This document shows positions 52,770 through 62,759 of a stretch of 64,000 nt of DNA, one piece after another. This DNA comes from Granulosicoccus sp. (GTDB taxonomy: Bacteria; Pseudomonadota; Gammaproteobacteria; Granulosicoccales; Granulosicoccaceae), in NCBI GenBank assembly GCA_023301725.1, contig JALZUD010000013.1, positions 62,001 through 126,000 on the forward strand, written 5' to 3'. Position numbers and translations under genes: made by a program. The notes under the pieces were generated by a model, which saw nothing but the letters and a program-made list of their open reading frames with translations, searched no databases and was not told the origin of the DNA. The first letter of the stretch is position 1. Each line of letters opens with the position of its first letter.

Positions 52770-55415
52770 CTAAATATCCTGTGTCAATTCAAGCAAAGTA
52801 TCAGCATGCTCATCATTACCTTCAAGTGGCAGAACTAAGGTGATCCGCGTGCCGTCGGGTAAATTACTGGCTTTGACGGTACCGCTGTGCAAACGCACCA
52901 CACGTGTTACCAATGCAAGGCCTAACCCTATACCTTTATGTTCACTGGCTGTATTGGGGTCTCGCTTGAATCGGGTAAATAATTGATCCAGCATATCAGG
53001 GGCAATACCTACGCCTTCATCATCAATCGTCAACGTCGCGTATTCATCGTCATCTGTCAACGTCACTGTAATACAGCTGCCTTCGGGTGAATACTTGATG
53101 GCGTTGCCCACTATATTGGTAAATGCCCTCTCCAACGAAGCAGCATCGCCGACTACCCAAAGGTCGGTGTCATCGTCGATGTCTATCTGAAAACGAATAC
53201 TTTTATTTAGCGCCTGCGGTAGAAGCTGATCTAAGGAGTTGTCGAGTACCGAGTTCAACAATAACGGCACAAATTGTGACTCGGACAAACTATCAGCGCG
53301 CGCCACGTGTAAGAGATCGTCCATCATTAATAGGCTGCTATTAATGTTCTTAGCAATTCTCTTATCTGCAACAGGCTCCAGAAGATACAAAGCCGAGATC
53401 AATGGCGATCGAAGATCATGCGATAGGTAGTCAACCATCTCTGCTCGCGCCTTTTCCACCGTACGGATGTCAGTCAGATCAACCACACTGACGCAAATAA
53501 GACGTTTCGACAGTGTTTTCCCCACAGCGCGAAAGCTGACCATCATTTCTCGCTCTTCTTCGCGGTACGACACCTCCCAAGGTTTGCAGTGCATGACAAG
53601 CTGATTGAAGCTTTTCGCATCTGTTCCCTCGGTAGAGCCTCTTCCAAGACCCTCCATAAAATCCAGAAGATCACCGCGGCGCTTGAAATTACTCACCAGC
53701 TCATAGATCAGGCTGTTGGAGCGGATACATTCACCAGCAGGGTTCCAGATAGCAAATCCGACAGGTGCAGCAGCGAGCATGGTATCCGAAAAACTTCTAA
53801 CGTTTCTCAACCAGTCAAACTGGTCGCTTAACGTTTGTACATTGCTTTGTAGGCGCTCCACCGAACCCGCAAAGACACTGGTTTGCTCGCGCATTCGAAC
53901 GCGAGCAAGGGAATCAATATAGTCAGCTATCTCAGGACCGAGGTGCTCATCATCGATACGTAACTCTATTAAAAGTCCTTGTGCCTCTTGGTACCTTCGA
54001 GCGTACAGATTCTTCTGAATACCCCAGCGATTTTCTAAAGGCGCAGGCATGGTTAACGGTAGCAACTCATCACCACCAGCGAACCGCTCACGGCCCACTG
54101 AGAAACGCCACGCTGAAACAGGTAAGTGACGGGTAGCACTTTCAAAAAAATTCTTCATGGCTTCGTTGTCACTAACAGCTCGACGCGGAACGTAATCGGC
54201 TGTGCGTATTTGCTCTTGCTCGAGGAAGCGATTAACAAACTGCAAACGGTGCCGGCTCCACAACAAGTAGCTCACCAGCATGGGCACACTGGCTGACAAC
54301 GGTGCAAGCCATACATTGGCATACGTGTAGGCAAGATAACTAATGGCAATTGGCACCAGCGCCCCACCAATCGCACAAATAACACCCCACTCGGGTTTTG
54401 CTCTGGAATAAGCAAGAAACAACAGAGGCAAGGTCAAAAGTGCAACCAACATGACACAGTAAGAGTCGAGCTCTGTAATCATGGACCCATCGCGCAGAGC
54501 GGCAAATGCGTTAGCGTGAATTTCAACGCCTGGCACGGGTTGGCTTAATGCAGAGACTGGTGTAGGCACGACATCACCAAGGCCTGTTGTTGTCATACCC
54601 ACGAACACGACCTTGTCGCGCAGGCTTTCAGGATCAACATTGCCACGAATGAGATCAACAGCCGACACTCTGGGAAACGTGCCGTTGGGGCCATAGAACG
54701 GAATATAGACTTCGTGATCGGTCACCCAACGCTCTGATGGGGCAATTGAGCCATAAACGTTGCCCGGAACCTCAACTCCATCAGGCTGCACAACCTCCAG
54801 TGCCGCCAGAGATAATGAGGGCCAGTGCGCCGCACTGATACCGGCTTTGAGAAACAGACGACGCACAATGCCATCGTCGTCTATGGGTAGAAACACATGC
54901 CCCAATTCGCTGACATGGCGAGTAATTTCGGGCACCGGTAAGGATTCAACCGACTCCGCTGCAGCCCCACCTTCGGTGAGCACTGGCAACACCGACTCGG
55001 GCAAACTGCCAATAGCTAGACTCAGTCGCTGATCATCAGCAGGCGACTCTGATCTTTCGGTGTACAGCAAATCAACCACTGCTACCTTGATCGGGTGTGT
55101 CGCCAGTTGCTCGAACATCTCCGCCTGCACCTGACGCGACCACGGCCAGCGTCCCAGCTCATAGAGACTGTCAGAATCAATAGCCAGAATGACAACGTCC
55201 TCGGGAACAGGACGTTGATCTGCACGAACCCAGGCGTCGTGCAGCAGCCTGTCTACTTTGTTGGTAGCCTCGCTCCACACAAGCAAAGCGCTTAGTGCAA
55301 TCAGTGAGAAGAAAAACAGTGACAAGCCCATCAGGGTGATCTGGTGCACCCGATTGCCCTTGCCCGGGACTGCCGAGGTAAATCGGATCAGTTTGCCGGG
55401 CTTGGTAATACTCAT
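52770..55415 (-). CDS. CHASE2-domain sensor histidine kinase
   Basis: An 881-residue inner-membrane kinase. An N-terminal helix (about 28-50), a periplasmic CHASE2 domain (55-315, with VVILAIDSDSLYELGRWPWSR and DKVVFVGMTTTGLGD), two or three helices (325-395), a PAS-like region, then HisKA with the phosphorylated His near 666 in LSHDLRSPL, and an ATPase domain with NIVGNAIKYSPEG, DDEGVGIAPDML and GIGLGLALV. It starts 23 bases after the response-regulator gene, its likely partner. CHASE2 senses unknown extracellular cues. Confidence 0.92.
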   Translation of the reverse strand: MSITKPGKLIRFTSAVPGKGNRVHQITLMGLSLFFFSLIALSALLVWSEATNKVDRLLHDAWVRADQRPVPEDVVILAIDSDSLYELGRWPWSRQVQAEMFEQLATHPIKVAVVDLLYTERSESPADDQRLSLAIGSLPESVLPVLTEGGAAAESVESLPVPEITRHVSELGHVFLPIDDDGIVRRLFLKAGISAAHWPSLSLAALEVVQPDGVEVPGNVYGSIAPSERWVTDHEVYIPFYGPNGTFPRVSAVDLIRGNVDPESLRDKVVFVGMTTTGLGDVVPTPVSALSQPVPGVEIHANAFAALRDGSMITELDSYCVMLVALLTLPLLFLAYSRAKPEWGVICAIGGALVPIAISYLAYTYANVWLAPLSASVPMLVSYLLWSRHRLQFVNRFLEQEQIRTADYVPRRAVSDNEAMKNFFESATRHLPVSAWRFSVGRERFAGGDELLPLTMPAPLENRWGIQKNLYARRYQEAQGLLIELRIDDEHLGPEIADYIDSLARVRMREQTSVFAGSVERLQSNVQTLSDQFDWLRNVRSFSDTMLAAAPVGFAIWNPAGECIRSNSLIYELVSNFKRRGDLLDFMEGLGRGSTEGTDAKSFNQLVMHCKPWEVSYREEEREMMVSFRAVGKTLSKRLICVSVVDLTDIRTVEKARAEMVDYLSHDLRSPLISALYLLEPVADKRIAKNINSSLLMMDDLLHVARADSLSESQFVPLLLNSVLDNSLDQLLPQALNKSIRFQIDIDDDTDLWVVGDAASLERAFTNIVGNAIKYSPEGSCITVTLTDDDEYATLTIDDEGVGIAPDMLDQLFTRFKRDPNTASEHKGIGLGLALVTRVVRLHSGTVKASNLPDGTRITLVLPLEGNDEHADTLLELTQDI

Positions 55416-55438
55416 CTGAAGCTTTCTATTCGGGCGAG

Positions 55439-56146
55439 CTATTCTTGGTTAGTGTGCTCTTCCAGACGATAGCCGTGCTGGTAGATAGACGTCAGCTTCC
55501 AACGCTCAGATGCTAGCAACTTCAATTTTTTGCGCAGCCTGCTGGCATGCGTATCTACGGTTCGTGTGTTGAGTTCAGCCGATGTACCCCACACGGAGGT
55601 CAGTAAATGCTGCCGCGATAGCACGCGGCCCCTGTTGCGGAACAGAAACAACGCCAGATCGTATTCTTTTTCTGTAAGTTTGATGACTTCTTCGTCAACT
55701 TTTACTTGCCGATTAGAGGTATCAAAGACATACGGAGGGCATTTGAGTATTTCGACCTCTGGCTGTGCTCGTCGAGCCAAAGCGTACAGGCGCGCAAGCA
55801 ACTCGTGCTGCCTGACAGGTTTGGCCAGATAATCATCAGCTCCTGATCGCAACGCTTCCACAATGTCCTCTTCCGACTGCCGTGAGGTCGCAAATATGAC
55901 CGGGACATCACTGGTCAGTGTTTTACGAATCCATTGCAGCACGTCGATGCCAGTGCTGCCGTTTTGCAGCATCCAGTCAAGAACGACCACGTCGTAGCTG
56001 TTTTTCCGAAAACCTCTCTGGAAATCCTCTGCCGTATGGAATACGCCACAGTGATACCCCTTGCTCTCGATCCAACGACTGACTTTGGCTGCTTGCTCTT
56101 CGTTGTCTTCTAACAACGCGATACGCAAATTTTGGTTTTCACTCAT
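55439..56146 (-). CDS. OmpR-family response regulator
   Basis: A 235-residue DNA-binding regulator. The receiver domain has the acidic pair in LLEDNEE, the phosphorylated Asp57 in VVLDWML and the conserved Lys in LAKPVRQHELLARL. The winged-helix output domain (about 135-230) ends with RTVDTHASRLRKKL and YQHGYRLEE. It is first in a two-gene operon with the CHASE2 kinase. Confidence 0.94.
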   Translation of the reverse strand: MSENQNLRIALLEDNEEQAAKVSRWIESKGYHCGVFHTAEDFQRGFRKNSYDVVVLDWMLQNGSTGIDVLQWIRKTLTSDVPVIFATSRQSEEDIVEALRSGADDYLAKPVRQHELLARLYALARRAQPEVEILKCPPYVFDTSNRQVKVDEEVIKLTEKEYDLALFLFRNRGRVLSRQHLLTSVWGTSAELNTRTVDTHASRLRKKLKLLASERWKLTSIYQHGYRLEEHTNQE

Positions 56147-56260
56147 TAAATACGGCCCAATCCCTAAGATGCGCAGAGTTTCACCTAATGTGAAGCTACA
56201 TGCAAACCCAAAAACACATTTTAACTCAGCTTTACAGTGAAAATTGCATATTGATTGTCA

Positions 56261-56914
56261 TCAAATGGCGTCTGATTGCTCACTGTAAGCCATTGGGTTC
56301 AAATAATGGCGTCCACCCTCAAGCGTTTCGATCATTGTAGCCAGCCGATCCACTTCTTGTCCCGAATTCGCCAAATTAATGTCAGATGTATTAATAATAA
56401 GGAGCGGAGTGCGGGTATAGTCGTGAAAAAAACGCTCATAGAGGGCGCTTAACTGCTGCAAATAATTGCTGTCTATCCGCTGTTCATGTGACACACCTCT
56501 ACCCTCGATACGCTCTATCAGACGCTCTAGAGGGGCTTGCAGGTACACCACTAGGTCAGGCTGGGGGACTCTTTCCACCTGAGCCTCATACAATCTGGAG
56601 TACATCCACCACTCGGTATGATCGAGCGTCAGCTCAGCGAACAACCGATCCTTGTCAATCATAAAGTCTGCCACTATCGGCTGCACCGGGTTTACCACTG
56701 CAGGGTTCATTAACGATTCTGCGCGAGACACCAGAAAATGCAATTGCGTGCGCAGAGCATTGGGCTCCGGATCCTTGTAAAAAGATTTCAGGTAGGGATT
56801 GCGAGTCTCAGTATCGGTCAGATGCTGCGCTTTGAATCGCGTGGCAAGTTCTCTGGCAAGGGTAGTTTTACCCACGCCAATGGGGCCTTCAATGGCAATA
56901 TGCTGATATTTCAT
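56261..56914 (-). CDS. Deoxynucleoside kinase
   Basis: A 217-residue nucleoside salvage kinase related to deoxyadenosine/deoxyguanosine kinases. P-loop GPIGVGKTTLA at residues 10-20, the DKDRLFAEL helix, and the LID region RIEGRGVSHEQRI. It phosphorylates deoxynucleosides for dNTP supply; base preference is not readable by eye. Same strand and just downstream of folK. Confidence 0.85.
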   Translation of the reverse strand: MKYQHIAIEGPIGVGKTTLARELATRFKAQHLTDTETRNPYLKSFYKDPEPNALRTQLHFLVSRAESLMNPAVVNPVQPIVADFMIDKDRLFAELTLDHTEWWMYSRLYEAQVERVPQPDLVVYLQAPLERLIERIEGRGVSHEQRIDSNYLQQLSALYERFFHDYTRTPLLIINTSDINLANSGQEVDRLATMIETLEGGRHYLNPMAYSEQSDAI

Positions 56915-56987
56915 ATAGTAGAGTGTAGTAACTTATTGCTACATATCAAAAAAAATAGCGCGAACGCACACAGTCTTGGCAATTTGT

Positions 56988-57494
56988 CTAGTTGGCCGCA
57001 GCTGAATAGCGCTTGATGCCATAGCGTTCGCAGTGCTTCATCAGTTCAGTTACTGCACCTAGCTCGGGAATCTGCAATTGATCATCCAGCTCATTCATGG
57101 GCCATAAAACAAAAGATCGATGCGCAATGCCAACATGCGGGATAGTTAATTCTGGAAGATTGATGAGTTGCTCGGCATAGACAAGGATATCCAGGTCCAG
57201 CGGCCTTGCGCTCCAGCGCTGTGTAGCTTGCACACGCCCATGCCGACCCTCAATGAGCTTTAATTCTTTTAGCAAGGGCAGTGGGGCAAGCGTGCTGTTA
57301 AAAGCACATACGGCGTTCAGATAGTCGGGTTGCTCAGTAGGCCCCATCGGCGAGGTTTCGTAGATAGACGAACTCACCAGATTCGAACTACCGGGCAGAT
57401 CAGCAATGTCCCGAACACCTTGTGAAAGATGTTCTTCCCGATCTCCCAGATTGCTCCCTAGTGCCACCCAGATAAGTGACGTGGACGAGCTCAC
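56988..57494 (-). CDS. folK: 6-hydroxymethyl-dihydropterin pyrophosphokinase (FolK)
   Basis: Folate-pathway enzyme of 168 residues. It has WVALGSNLGDREEHL near the start and the signature RWSARPLDLDILVY with the Asp pair that binds Mg2+, then IPHVGIAHRSFVLWP. The start is a GTG overlapping the pcnB stop (GTGA), as in many gammaproteobacteria where the two are coupled. Confidence 0.95.
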   Translation of the reverse strand: MSSSTSLIWVALGSNLGDREEHLSQGVRDIADLPGSSNLVSSSIYETSPMGPTEQPDYLNAVCAFNSTLAPLPLLKELKLIEGRHGRVQATQRWSARPLDLDILVYAEQLINLPELTIPHVGIAHRSFVLWPMNELDDQLQIPELGAVTELMKHCERYGIKRYSAAAN

Positions 57495-58981
57495 GAGGGC
57501 GTCGTTGATCCTTTATCGCCGCTGGGCTTTCGCCTGCGCCTACGGCGTTTTTTCTTTTTGGAAGCAGATGCTGCATCAGGCGCAGCTGCATGCTCTGCGT
57601 TGCCACTGGCACTGTCCGCACTGATACCACTTGGCCAGATATCGTTTACCACAGGGCGATTTGCCGCAGCCGAAGTACGCGCATCTTCAGGCAGTGTTTG
57701 TACCTTTGTCCACCAATTGGCAGATGCTGTCAGCCGATCGTCAATGCTGGCACGTAAGCACAGAAAGTCGTATGCAGCTCGAAAACGCCGATCCTCCATC
57801 AATTTGAGAGCCCTGCCTCCCTTTAGTCTTTCAAGGCGAGGCTGCATTTGCCAGATCTCTTTCATCGGGCCAGAAAAACGTCTCGGAATAGACGTCACGC
57901 GCAGCTGCGTTGACAAGACAGAGTCAGCGGCGGCCATGATAGCGTCGTTTATCGGCATGCCTAACTTGCTGTCATGCAGCGCGTATTCTTCTACGTCTGG
58001 CCAGAGCATGAACGCTAATAAATAAGCAGGAGTGATGGGTTTGCCGATGGCAACCCGCTTGTCCGTATTCTTCAGCGCTGCATCTAACATGCTTACCAGC
58101 TCCGGCGCTCCCTCCTTCAAACGTTTGTCGAGCAGTGGAAACAGATACCTCATCAGATCGTGCTCTCTGACGGAGTGAAAGCTGCGTAGTGCATAGCCTC
58201 CCTGAAATAATTTGAGCACCTCTTCAAATAGCCGCGGAGGGGGTGTTTTACCTAGCTCACTAGCCTTGGCACTCATGGCTTTTAAGGTGTCAGGGTCGAT
58301 ATCAAACTCAAGTTTGGCAGCCAGTCGCACGGCTCTGAGCACTCTTACCGGGTCTTCAGAGCAACGGGTCAATGGATCACCAATCAGCCTGAAAACGCCC
58401 GCTTCAAGATCTGCCAGTCCTCCTACGTAATCAACAATCGAATCGTCTGCGATGTTGTAGTACAGGGCATTGACTGAAAAATCGCGGCGATAGGCATCTT
58501 CCTCTATCGAACCGAACACGTTATCTCTGACTATCCGGCCAGCAGCGCCAGTTTCACCGCCTTTGCCCTTATCGTGTGCAGCACGGAAAGTCGCTACTTC
58601 GATGATTTCTCGTCCAAACACCACATGCACCAAGCGGAATCGCCGCCCAATGATCCTTGAATTGCGAAACAGGGCTCGCAAGGTTTCAGGGCTAGCATCT
58701 GTGGCTATATCAAAGTCTTTGGGTTTGAGCCCCACTAACGCGTCACGTACTCCACCGCCGACAAGGTACGCTGCATGTCCAGCCTCATGCAGCTTGTCGA
58801 GCACTTTAAGCGCTGATCGCCCGATGTCCTTGCGCGTCACCTTGTGCTCGCTAGGCGGCACAATCAGCGGCTCACGTGCTGTTTGGCTTGATGTATTTTT
58901 GTTGGAGGATTTTTTTCCGGCCAGCATCGATCGCCCCTTCTTCATGGCAGCTTTCGATATCCCACTAAGGTTCTTCAGCAA
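57491..58981 (-). CDS. pcnB: Poly(A) polymerase I (PcnB)
   Basis: Adds 3' poly(A) tails that mark RNAs for decay. The 496 residues carry the nucleotidyltransferase signature AYLVGGGVRDALVGLKPKDF with catalytic Asp89 and Asp91, the RRDFSVNALYYN motif, the RNA-binding RLAAKLEFDI region, and a basic C-terminal tail (KKKKRRRRRRKPSG) expected for PcnB rather than CCA-adding enzymes. The start is TTG with GGAG six bases upstream. It is followed by folK. Confidence 0.93.
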   Translation of the reverse strand: MLKNLSGISKAAMKKGRSMLAGKKSSNKNTSSQTAREPLIVPPSEHKVTRKDIGRSALKVLDKLHEAGHAAYLVGGGVRDALVGLKPKDFDIATDASPETLRALFRNSRIIGRRFRLVHVVFGREIIEVATFRAAHDKGKGGETGAAGRIVRDNVFGSIEEDAYRRDFSVNALYYNIADDSIVDYVGGLADLEAGVFRLIGDPLTRCSEDPVRVLRAVRLAAKLEFDIDPDTLKAMSAKASELGKTPPPRLFEEVLKLFQGGYALRSFHSVREHDLMRYLFPLLDKRLKEGAPELVSMLDAALKNTDKRVAIGKPITPAYLLAFMLWPDVEEYALHDSKLGMPINDAIMAAADSVLSTQLRVTSIPRRFSGPMKEIWQMQPRLERLKGGRALKLMEDRRFRAAYDFLCLRASIDDRLTASANWWTKVQTLPEDARTSAAANRPVVNDIWPSGISADSASGNAEHAAAPDAASASKKKKRRRRRRKPSGDKGSTTPS

Positions 58982-58996
58982 TCCGTTCTCCGTGCA

Positions 58997-59413
58997 CTAA
59001 TCATCTGATGCCGTCTCTGAGGCGTCATTCTGGTTTTGAAACCTGATGATCTGTCGCCTTTGTTTCTTCGATGGGCGGCCCTCTCCAGCCAAACCAACTC
59101 TGGCTATTGAATCACTGCGCAATCTGACCCGAAGACTCTCTCGGGCATGAATACTTTTTTCGGTTTCTTCGTACATGCATTGTGCTTCGACCGCAGGACG
59201 CCTTTGATCGTTCAGAGCTAACACCTTGACACAAAACTCATAAGGCACTTTTTCAATGGTAATCTCATCGCCAAGGAGCACAAGCCGAGATGCCTTGATT
59301 CGCTGACCGCCTATGCGTACGTGATTCTTGGCAATGGCCTCAGTGGCAATGCTGCGTGTTTTGAAAAAGCGAGCGGCCCAAAGCCACTTGTCTATACGTA
59401 CTTTATCTACCAT
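58997..59413 (-). CDS. hslR: Heat-shock protein 15 (S4-domain RNA-binding, HslR)
   Basis: A 138-residue S4-fold protein that rescues stalled 50S subunits carrying peptidyl-tRNA. The S4 motif is RIDKWLWAARFFKTRSIATE, followed by IGGQRIKASRLVLLGDEI; the tail is basic then acidic. It begins the hslR-pcnB-folK run with 15 bases before pcnB. Confidence 0.9.
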   Translation of the reverse strand: MVDKVRIDKWLWAARFFKTRSIATEAIAKNHVRIGGQRIKASRLVLLGDEITIEKVPYEFCVKVLALNDQRRPAVEAQCMYEETEKSIHARESLRVRLRSDSIARVGLAGEGRPSKKQRRQIIRFQNQNDASETASDD

Positions 59414-59439
59414 TAATTGCGAGCATCCGAAATCACCCT

Positions 59440-59727
59440 ATGCAATGCTATATCTATCGAAGTTCTATCAAAGACGGACTCTATGTTTATCTTGCCGTCG
59501 AAGATGGACTTGACACCCTGCCAGAGCCTGTAAAGAAGCAACTAGGCGATGCAGAGTTCGCCATGGCTCTGGAGCTTACAACCGATCGCAAACTGGGACA
59601 AGAAGACATCAAAAAAGTGATGGAAAATCTGACAAACCAAGGATTTCATCTTCAAATGCCTCGGGATCTCGAAACTCAGCTGGAACGCCTTTCCAGCCTA
59701 CCTCTGTCAGGCAAAACCGAGCCCTAG
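59440..59727 (+). CDS. ycgL: YcgL-domain protein
   Basis: A 95-residue YcgL (UPF0745) protein, beginning MQCYIYRSSIKDGLYVYL and holding the LPEPVKKQLG and MENLTNQGFHLQMP segments. Widespread in gammaproteobacteria, function unknown. Divergent from hslR by 26 bases, so their promoters overlap. Confidence 0.88.
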   Translation: MQCYIYRSSIKDGLYVYLAVEDGLDTLPEPVKKQLGDAEFAMALELTTDRKLGQEDIKKVMENLTNQGFHLQMPRDLETQLERLSSLPLSGKTEP

Positions 59728-59765
59728 CTGTCAGATTATAGCCTGATGTGAGGCTCAGTTTCGTT

Positions 59766-60098
59766 TCAGGGCCTTTCGGCAGTCTGCAAAGGGCCTTGCT
59801 GCGATGAAAACCAAGCTGCAAGATCAGCAATATCATCGTCAGAGAGTTGTGAAGCAAAGCCTGACATAATGGCGTTTTGACGTGACCCATTGCGGTAGCT
59901 CTGAAGAGCGAATTCCAGATAGCTTGCGTACTGGCCAGCCAGTATCGGGTTGTTGACGTCAGTTGATACGCCATTAGCTCCATGACAGGCTGCGCATACT
60001 GCAGCCTTGCTCTCACCTGCAGCGGCATCACCTGCTGACACAGACGCAAAAGGTGCAAACGCTGCTAGCAAGGCGACAGCAAAGTTACGTTTAATCAT
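59766..60098 (-). CDS. Monoheme cytochrome c, c4-half-like (second of pair)
   Basis: A 110-residue periplasmic cytochrome. Signal peptide (MIKRNFAVALLAAFAPFASVSA), heme site CAACH (Cys35, Cys38, His39) and likely axial Met78 in NAIMSG. The sequence matches one half of diheme cytochrome c4. The ATG at 60098 overlaps the preceding cytochrome's stop (ATGA); a start 30 bases earlier would sit inside that gene. The pair may act as a split c4 electron carrier. Confidence 0.86.
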   Translation of the reverse strand: MIKRNFAVALLAAFAPFASVSAGDAAAGESKAAVCAACHGANGVSTDVNNPILAGQYASYLEFALQSYRNGSRQNAIMSGFASQLSDDDIADLAAWFSSQQGPLQTAERP

Positions 60099-60430
60099 CA
60101 GTTTGATGCACCCTGTAGCGCGAACCATGCCGCAATATCTGCTATGTCCTGATCACTAAGCAACGCAGTATTGGCTTGCATGGTTGGATGAGAACGTGTC
60201 TTGGCACGGTATGCCGAAAGGGCCGCAACCAAATATTGCTCGTGTTGACCTGCAATGCGTGGCACGTGGTACGAAGGGTAGACGTTGACGTAGTGTTCAA
60301 CGCCATGACATCCCAGGCAAGTGTAGGCCTTGGCCTCTCCCGCTGCCGCATCTCCTTCAGCTTGTACAGTGGTCGTAACTGACAACATCATTAGAGACAA
60401 TACGGCGAGTTTTCTTCGCATACAGTTCAT
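60098..60430 (-). CDS. Monoheme cytochrome c, c4-half-like (first of pair)
   Basis: A 110-residue periplasmic cytochrome with a signal ending near VQA-EGDAAAG, heme motif CLGCH (Cys38, Cys41, His42) and likely axial Met84 (HPTMQAN). Together with the next gene it resembles cytochrome c4 cut into its two heme domains, each now with its own signal peptide. The start could be the internal ATG at residue 4. Confidence 0.86.
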   Translation of the reverse strand: MNCMRRKLAVLSLMMLSVTTTVQAEGDAAAGEAKAYTCLGCHGVEHYVNVYPSYHVPRIAGQHEQYLVAALSAYRAKTRSHPTMQANTALLSDQDIADIAAWFALQGASN

Positions 60431-60632
60431 TGAACACCCTGATTTAATATAAAGAACAATGACAGGGAATGCGCCGGGAAGTGGTCCGAATTTGTGGACA
60501 ACCTCCCAACGCCTGCCTGATCGTAAAGATTTTAGCGCTTAGCGCTCAAACCGCCAACCGCTTATGCAACTATTATTGCAACTAACTGTGTTGTCGAGTG
60601 CAACAGCCGTGTGCCAGTTTTACTGGCAACAG

Positions 60633-62594
60633 TTATGCCTTAAGAGCTAGAAACATATCGTTCATTCGTTTTACAAACCCAGCACTGTCTTCCAACTGCC
60701 CGCCATCAGCTAGTAAAGCCTGATCGAGTAACAGGTGCGACCAGTCCTTGAAGCGCTCGTCATCCTGCTCTTTATCCATTAAATCAAGAATAGGATGCGT
60801 TGGATTGACCTCTAACACTGGCTTCGTGCTTGGCAAATCGTGCCCTGCCTGCTTAAGTAACTGTTGCATGTGCAGAGCCATGTCGTTTTCACCCATAACC
60901 ACACAAGCTGGTGACGAGGTCAATCGAGTAGAGACCTTGACATCACTGGTGGCCTCGCTAAGAACTGCTTTGATCCTTTCAATGGTAGGTGCAACCGCGT
61001 CAGCTTTTTGCTTTTTCTCGGCCAACTGCTCTTCAGTTTCGGGCTCCACACCGTCGATGCCACTCAGATCCATATCACCCTTTGCGATAGAGACAAAAGA
61101 TTTTCCATCGTATTCATTCAGGTACGACATCATCCATTCGTCCACCCGATCGTGCAGTAACAGAACTTCAATACCTTTTTCCCTGAACATTTCCAGATGA
61201 GGGCTGTTCTTGGCCGCCGCATAACTTTCACCCGTTATAAAGTACAACTTGTCTTGCCCCATTTTCATTCTGGCAATATAGTCGTCAAGGCTGGTCAACT
61301 CACCCTTTGCACTGTGTGTGGTGTCAAAACGGTACAGTTTTGCAACCTGCTCCTTGTTCGCGAAATCTTCACCTGGCGCCTCTTTCAAGCAAGCTCCGAA
61401 TTCGTTCCAGAAACCCATGTACTTTTCTGCGTCTTTTTCTGCCAGCTTCTCGAGCATGCCAAGCACGCGTTTCACTGAGGCGCTGCGAATAGACTCAATC
61501 GTTTTGTTGTTCTGCAGAATCTCACGAGACACGTTTAATGGTAAATCGTTGCTGTCGACAAGGCCTCGAACAAACCGCAAATACCGTGGCATCAACTTTT
61601 CGGCTTCATCCATGATGAAAACGCGCTGTACAAACAGCTTGATACCGTTTCGTTGATGGTTTCCATCATACAAATCGAATGGCGCTTTGGTCGGTATGTA
61701 GAGCAATGAGGTGTATTCCTGATTACCTTCCACTCGGTTGTGCGCCCACAACATGGGATCCTCAAAGTCTCCACAAACTGACTTGTAAAAGCTGTTGTAT
61801 TCTTCGTCGGAGATATCTGACTTGGGCCGAGTCCACAAAGCCGATGCATCGTTAACCTGTTCCAGCTTGGCAGGCTCTGGTACAACCGGATCCTCGCCTT
61901 CTTCAGGCTCTGGCGTGTAAGGCACCTCTCCCATCATCATGATTGGGAAAGTAATGTGGTCTGAGTATTTCTTAATAATGGCACGCAGGCGATGAGCACT
62001 CAGGAACTCGCCACACTCTTCTTTCAAATGAAGCGTGATCTGGGTGCCGCGCTCCTCAAGCTCTACTTCTCCTAGTGTGTATCCGCCGCTGGCATCAGAT
62101 TCCCAACGAACGCCCGTTGACGCAGCCTGGCCAGCTTTACGAGTTGCTAGAACCACTCTGTCCGCCACTACAAATGCTGAGTAAAAGCCAACACCGAATT
62201 GCCCAATTAGCTTGGCGTCGGTCTTCTGATCACCGGTTAAGGTTTCCAGAAATTGTTTGGTACCCGATTTAGCAATCGTACCGATGTTAGCAATGACTTC
62301 ATCGCGATCCATGCCAATACCGTTGTCAGATACTGTTAGCGTTTTCGCTTCTTCATCCACACTGACGGTGAGTTGAAGTTCAGCGCCACCTTCTAGCAAA
62401 CTGGCATCACCGATGGATTCGAATCTCAACTTATCGCACGCATCTGAACCATTGGAGATCAATTCCCTTAGGAAGATTTCCTGGTTGCTGTACAACGAGT
62501 GAATCATCAGCTGGAGCAGCTGGTTGACCTCGGCCTGGAAGACCATTTTCTCGCCAGAGGCGGTCTGTGCTTGTTCTTGGGATGTGTCGCTCAT
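60633..62594 (-). CDS. htpG: Chaperone HtpG (Hsp90)
   Basis: Cytosolic ATP-driven chaperone of 653 residues. The GHKL ATP site is clear: LRELISNGSDACDKLRF, DNGIGMDRDEVI and GQFGVGFYSAFVVAD; the middle domain has the catalytic NVSREILQNN loop. The frame opens at 62621, but the ATG at 62594 with GGAG nine bases upstream is preferred. A heat-shock-type promoter lies about 165 bases upstream. Confidence 0.96.
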   Translation of the reverse strand: MSDTSQEQAQTASGEKMVFQAEVNQLLQLMIHSLYSNQEIFLRELISNGSDACDKLRFESIGDASLLEGGAELQLTVSVDEEAKTLTVSDNGIGMDRDEVIANIGTIAKSGTKQFLETLTGDQKTDAKLIGQFGVGFYSAFVVADRVVLATRKAGQAASTGVRWESDASGGYTLGEVELEERGTQITLHLKEECGEFLSAHRLRAIIKKYSDHITFPIMMMGEVPYTPEPEEGEDPVVPEPAKLEQVNDASALWTRPKSDISDEEYNSFYKSVCGDFEDPMLWAHNRVEGNQEYTSLLYIPTKAPFDLYDGNHQRNGIKLFVQRVFIMDEAEKLMPRYLRFVRGLVDSNDLPLNVSREILQNNKTIESIRSASVKRVLGMLEKLAEKDAEKYMGFWNEFGACLKEAPGEDFANKEQVAKLYRFDTTHSAKGELTSLDDYIARMKMGQDKLYFITGESYAAAKNSPHLEMFREKGIEVLLLHDRVDEWMMSYLNEYDGKSFVSIAKGDMDLSGIDGVEPETEEQLAEKKQKADAVAPTIERIKAVLSEATSDVKVSTRLTSSPACVVMGENDMALHMQQLLKQAGHDLPSTKPVLEVNPTHPILDLMDKEQDDERFKDWSHLLLDQALLADGGQLEDSAGFVKRMNDMFLALKA

Positions 62595-62759
62595 GCGGGT
62601 TTCTCCAGTAAGAGAGTTCACGGCCGCCCTGTACGCAGGAGGACCAGACGTCGTTAATCGAGTGTGTCGTCCATGTCAAAGGAAACATGAACGCTAGTTG
62701 TCACCTGCATACGCGGCGCAGAGCTTACCGAGTCAAGTATGTAGACCCGAGTAAGCAAA

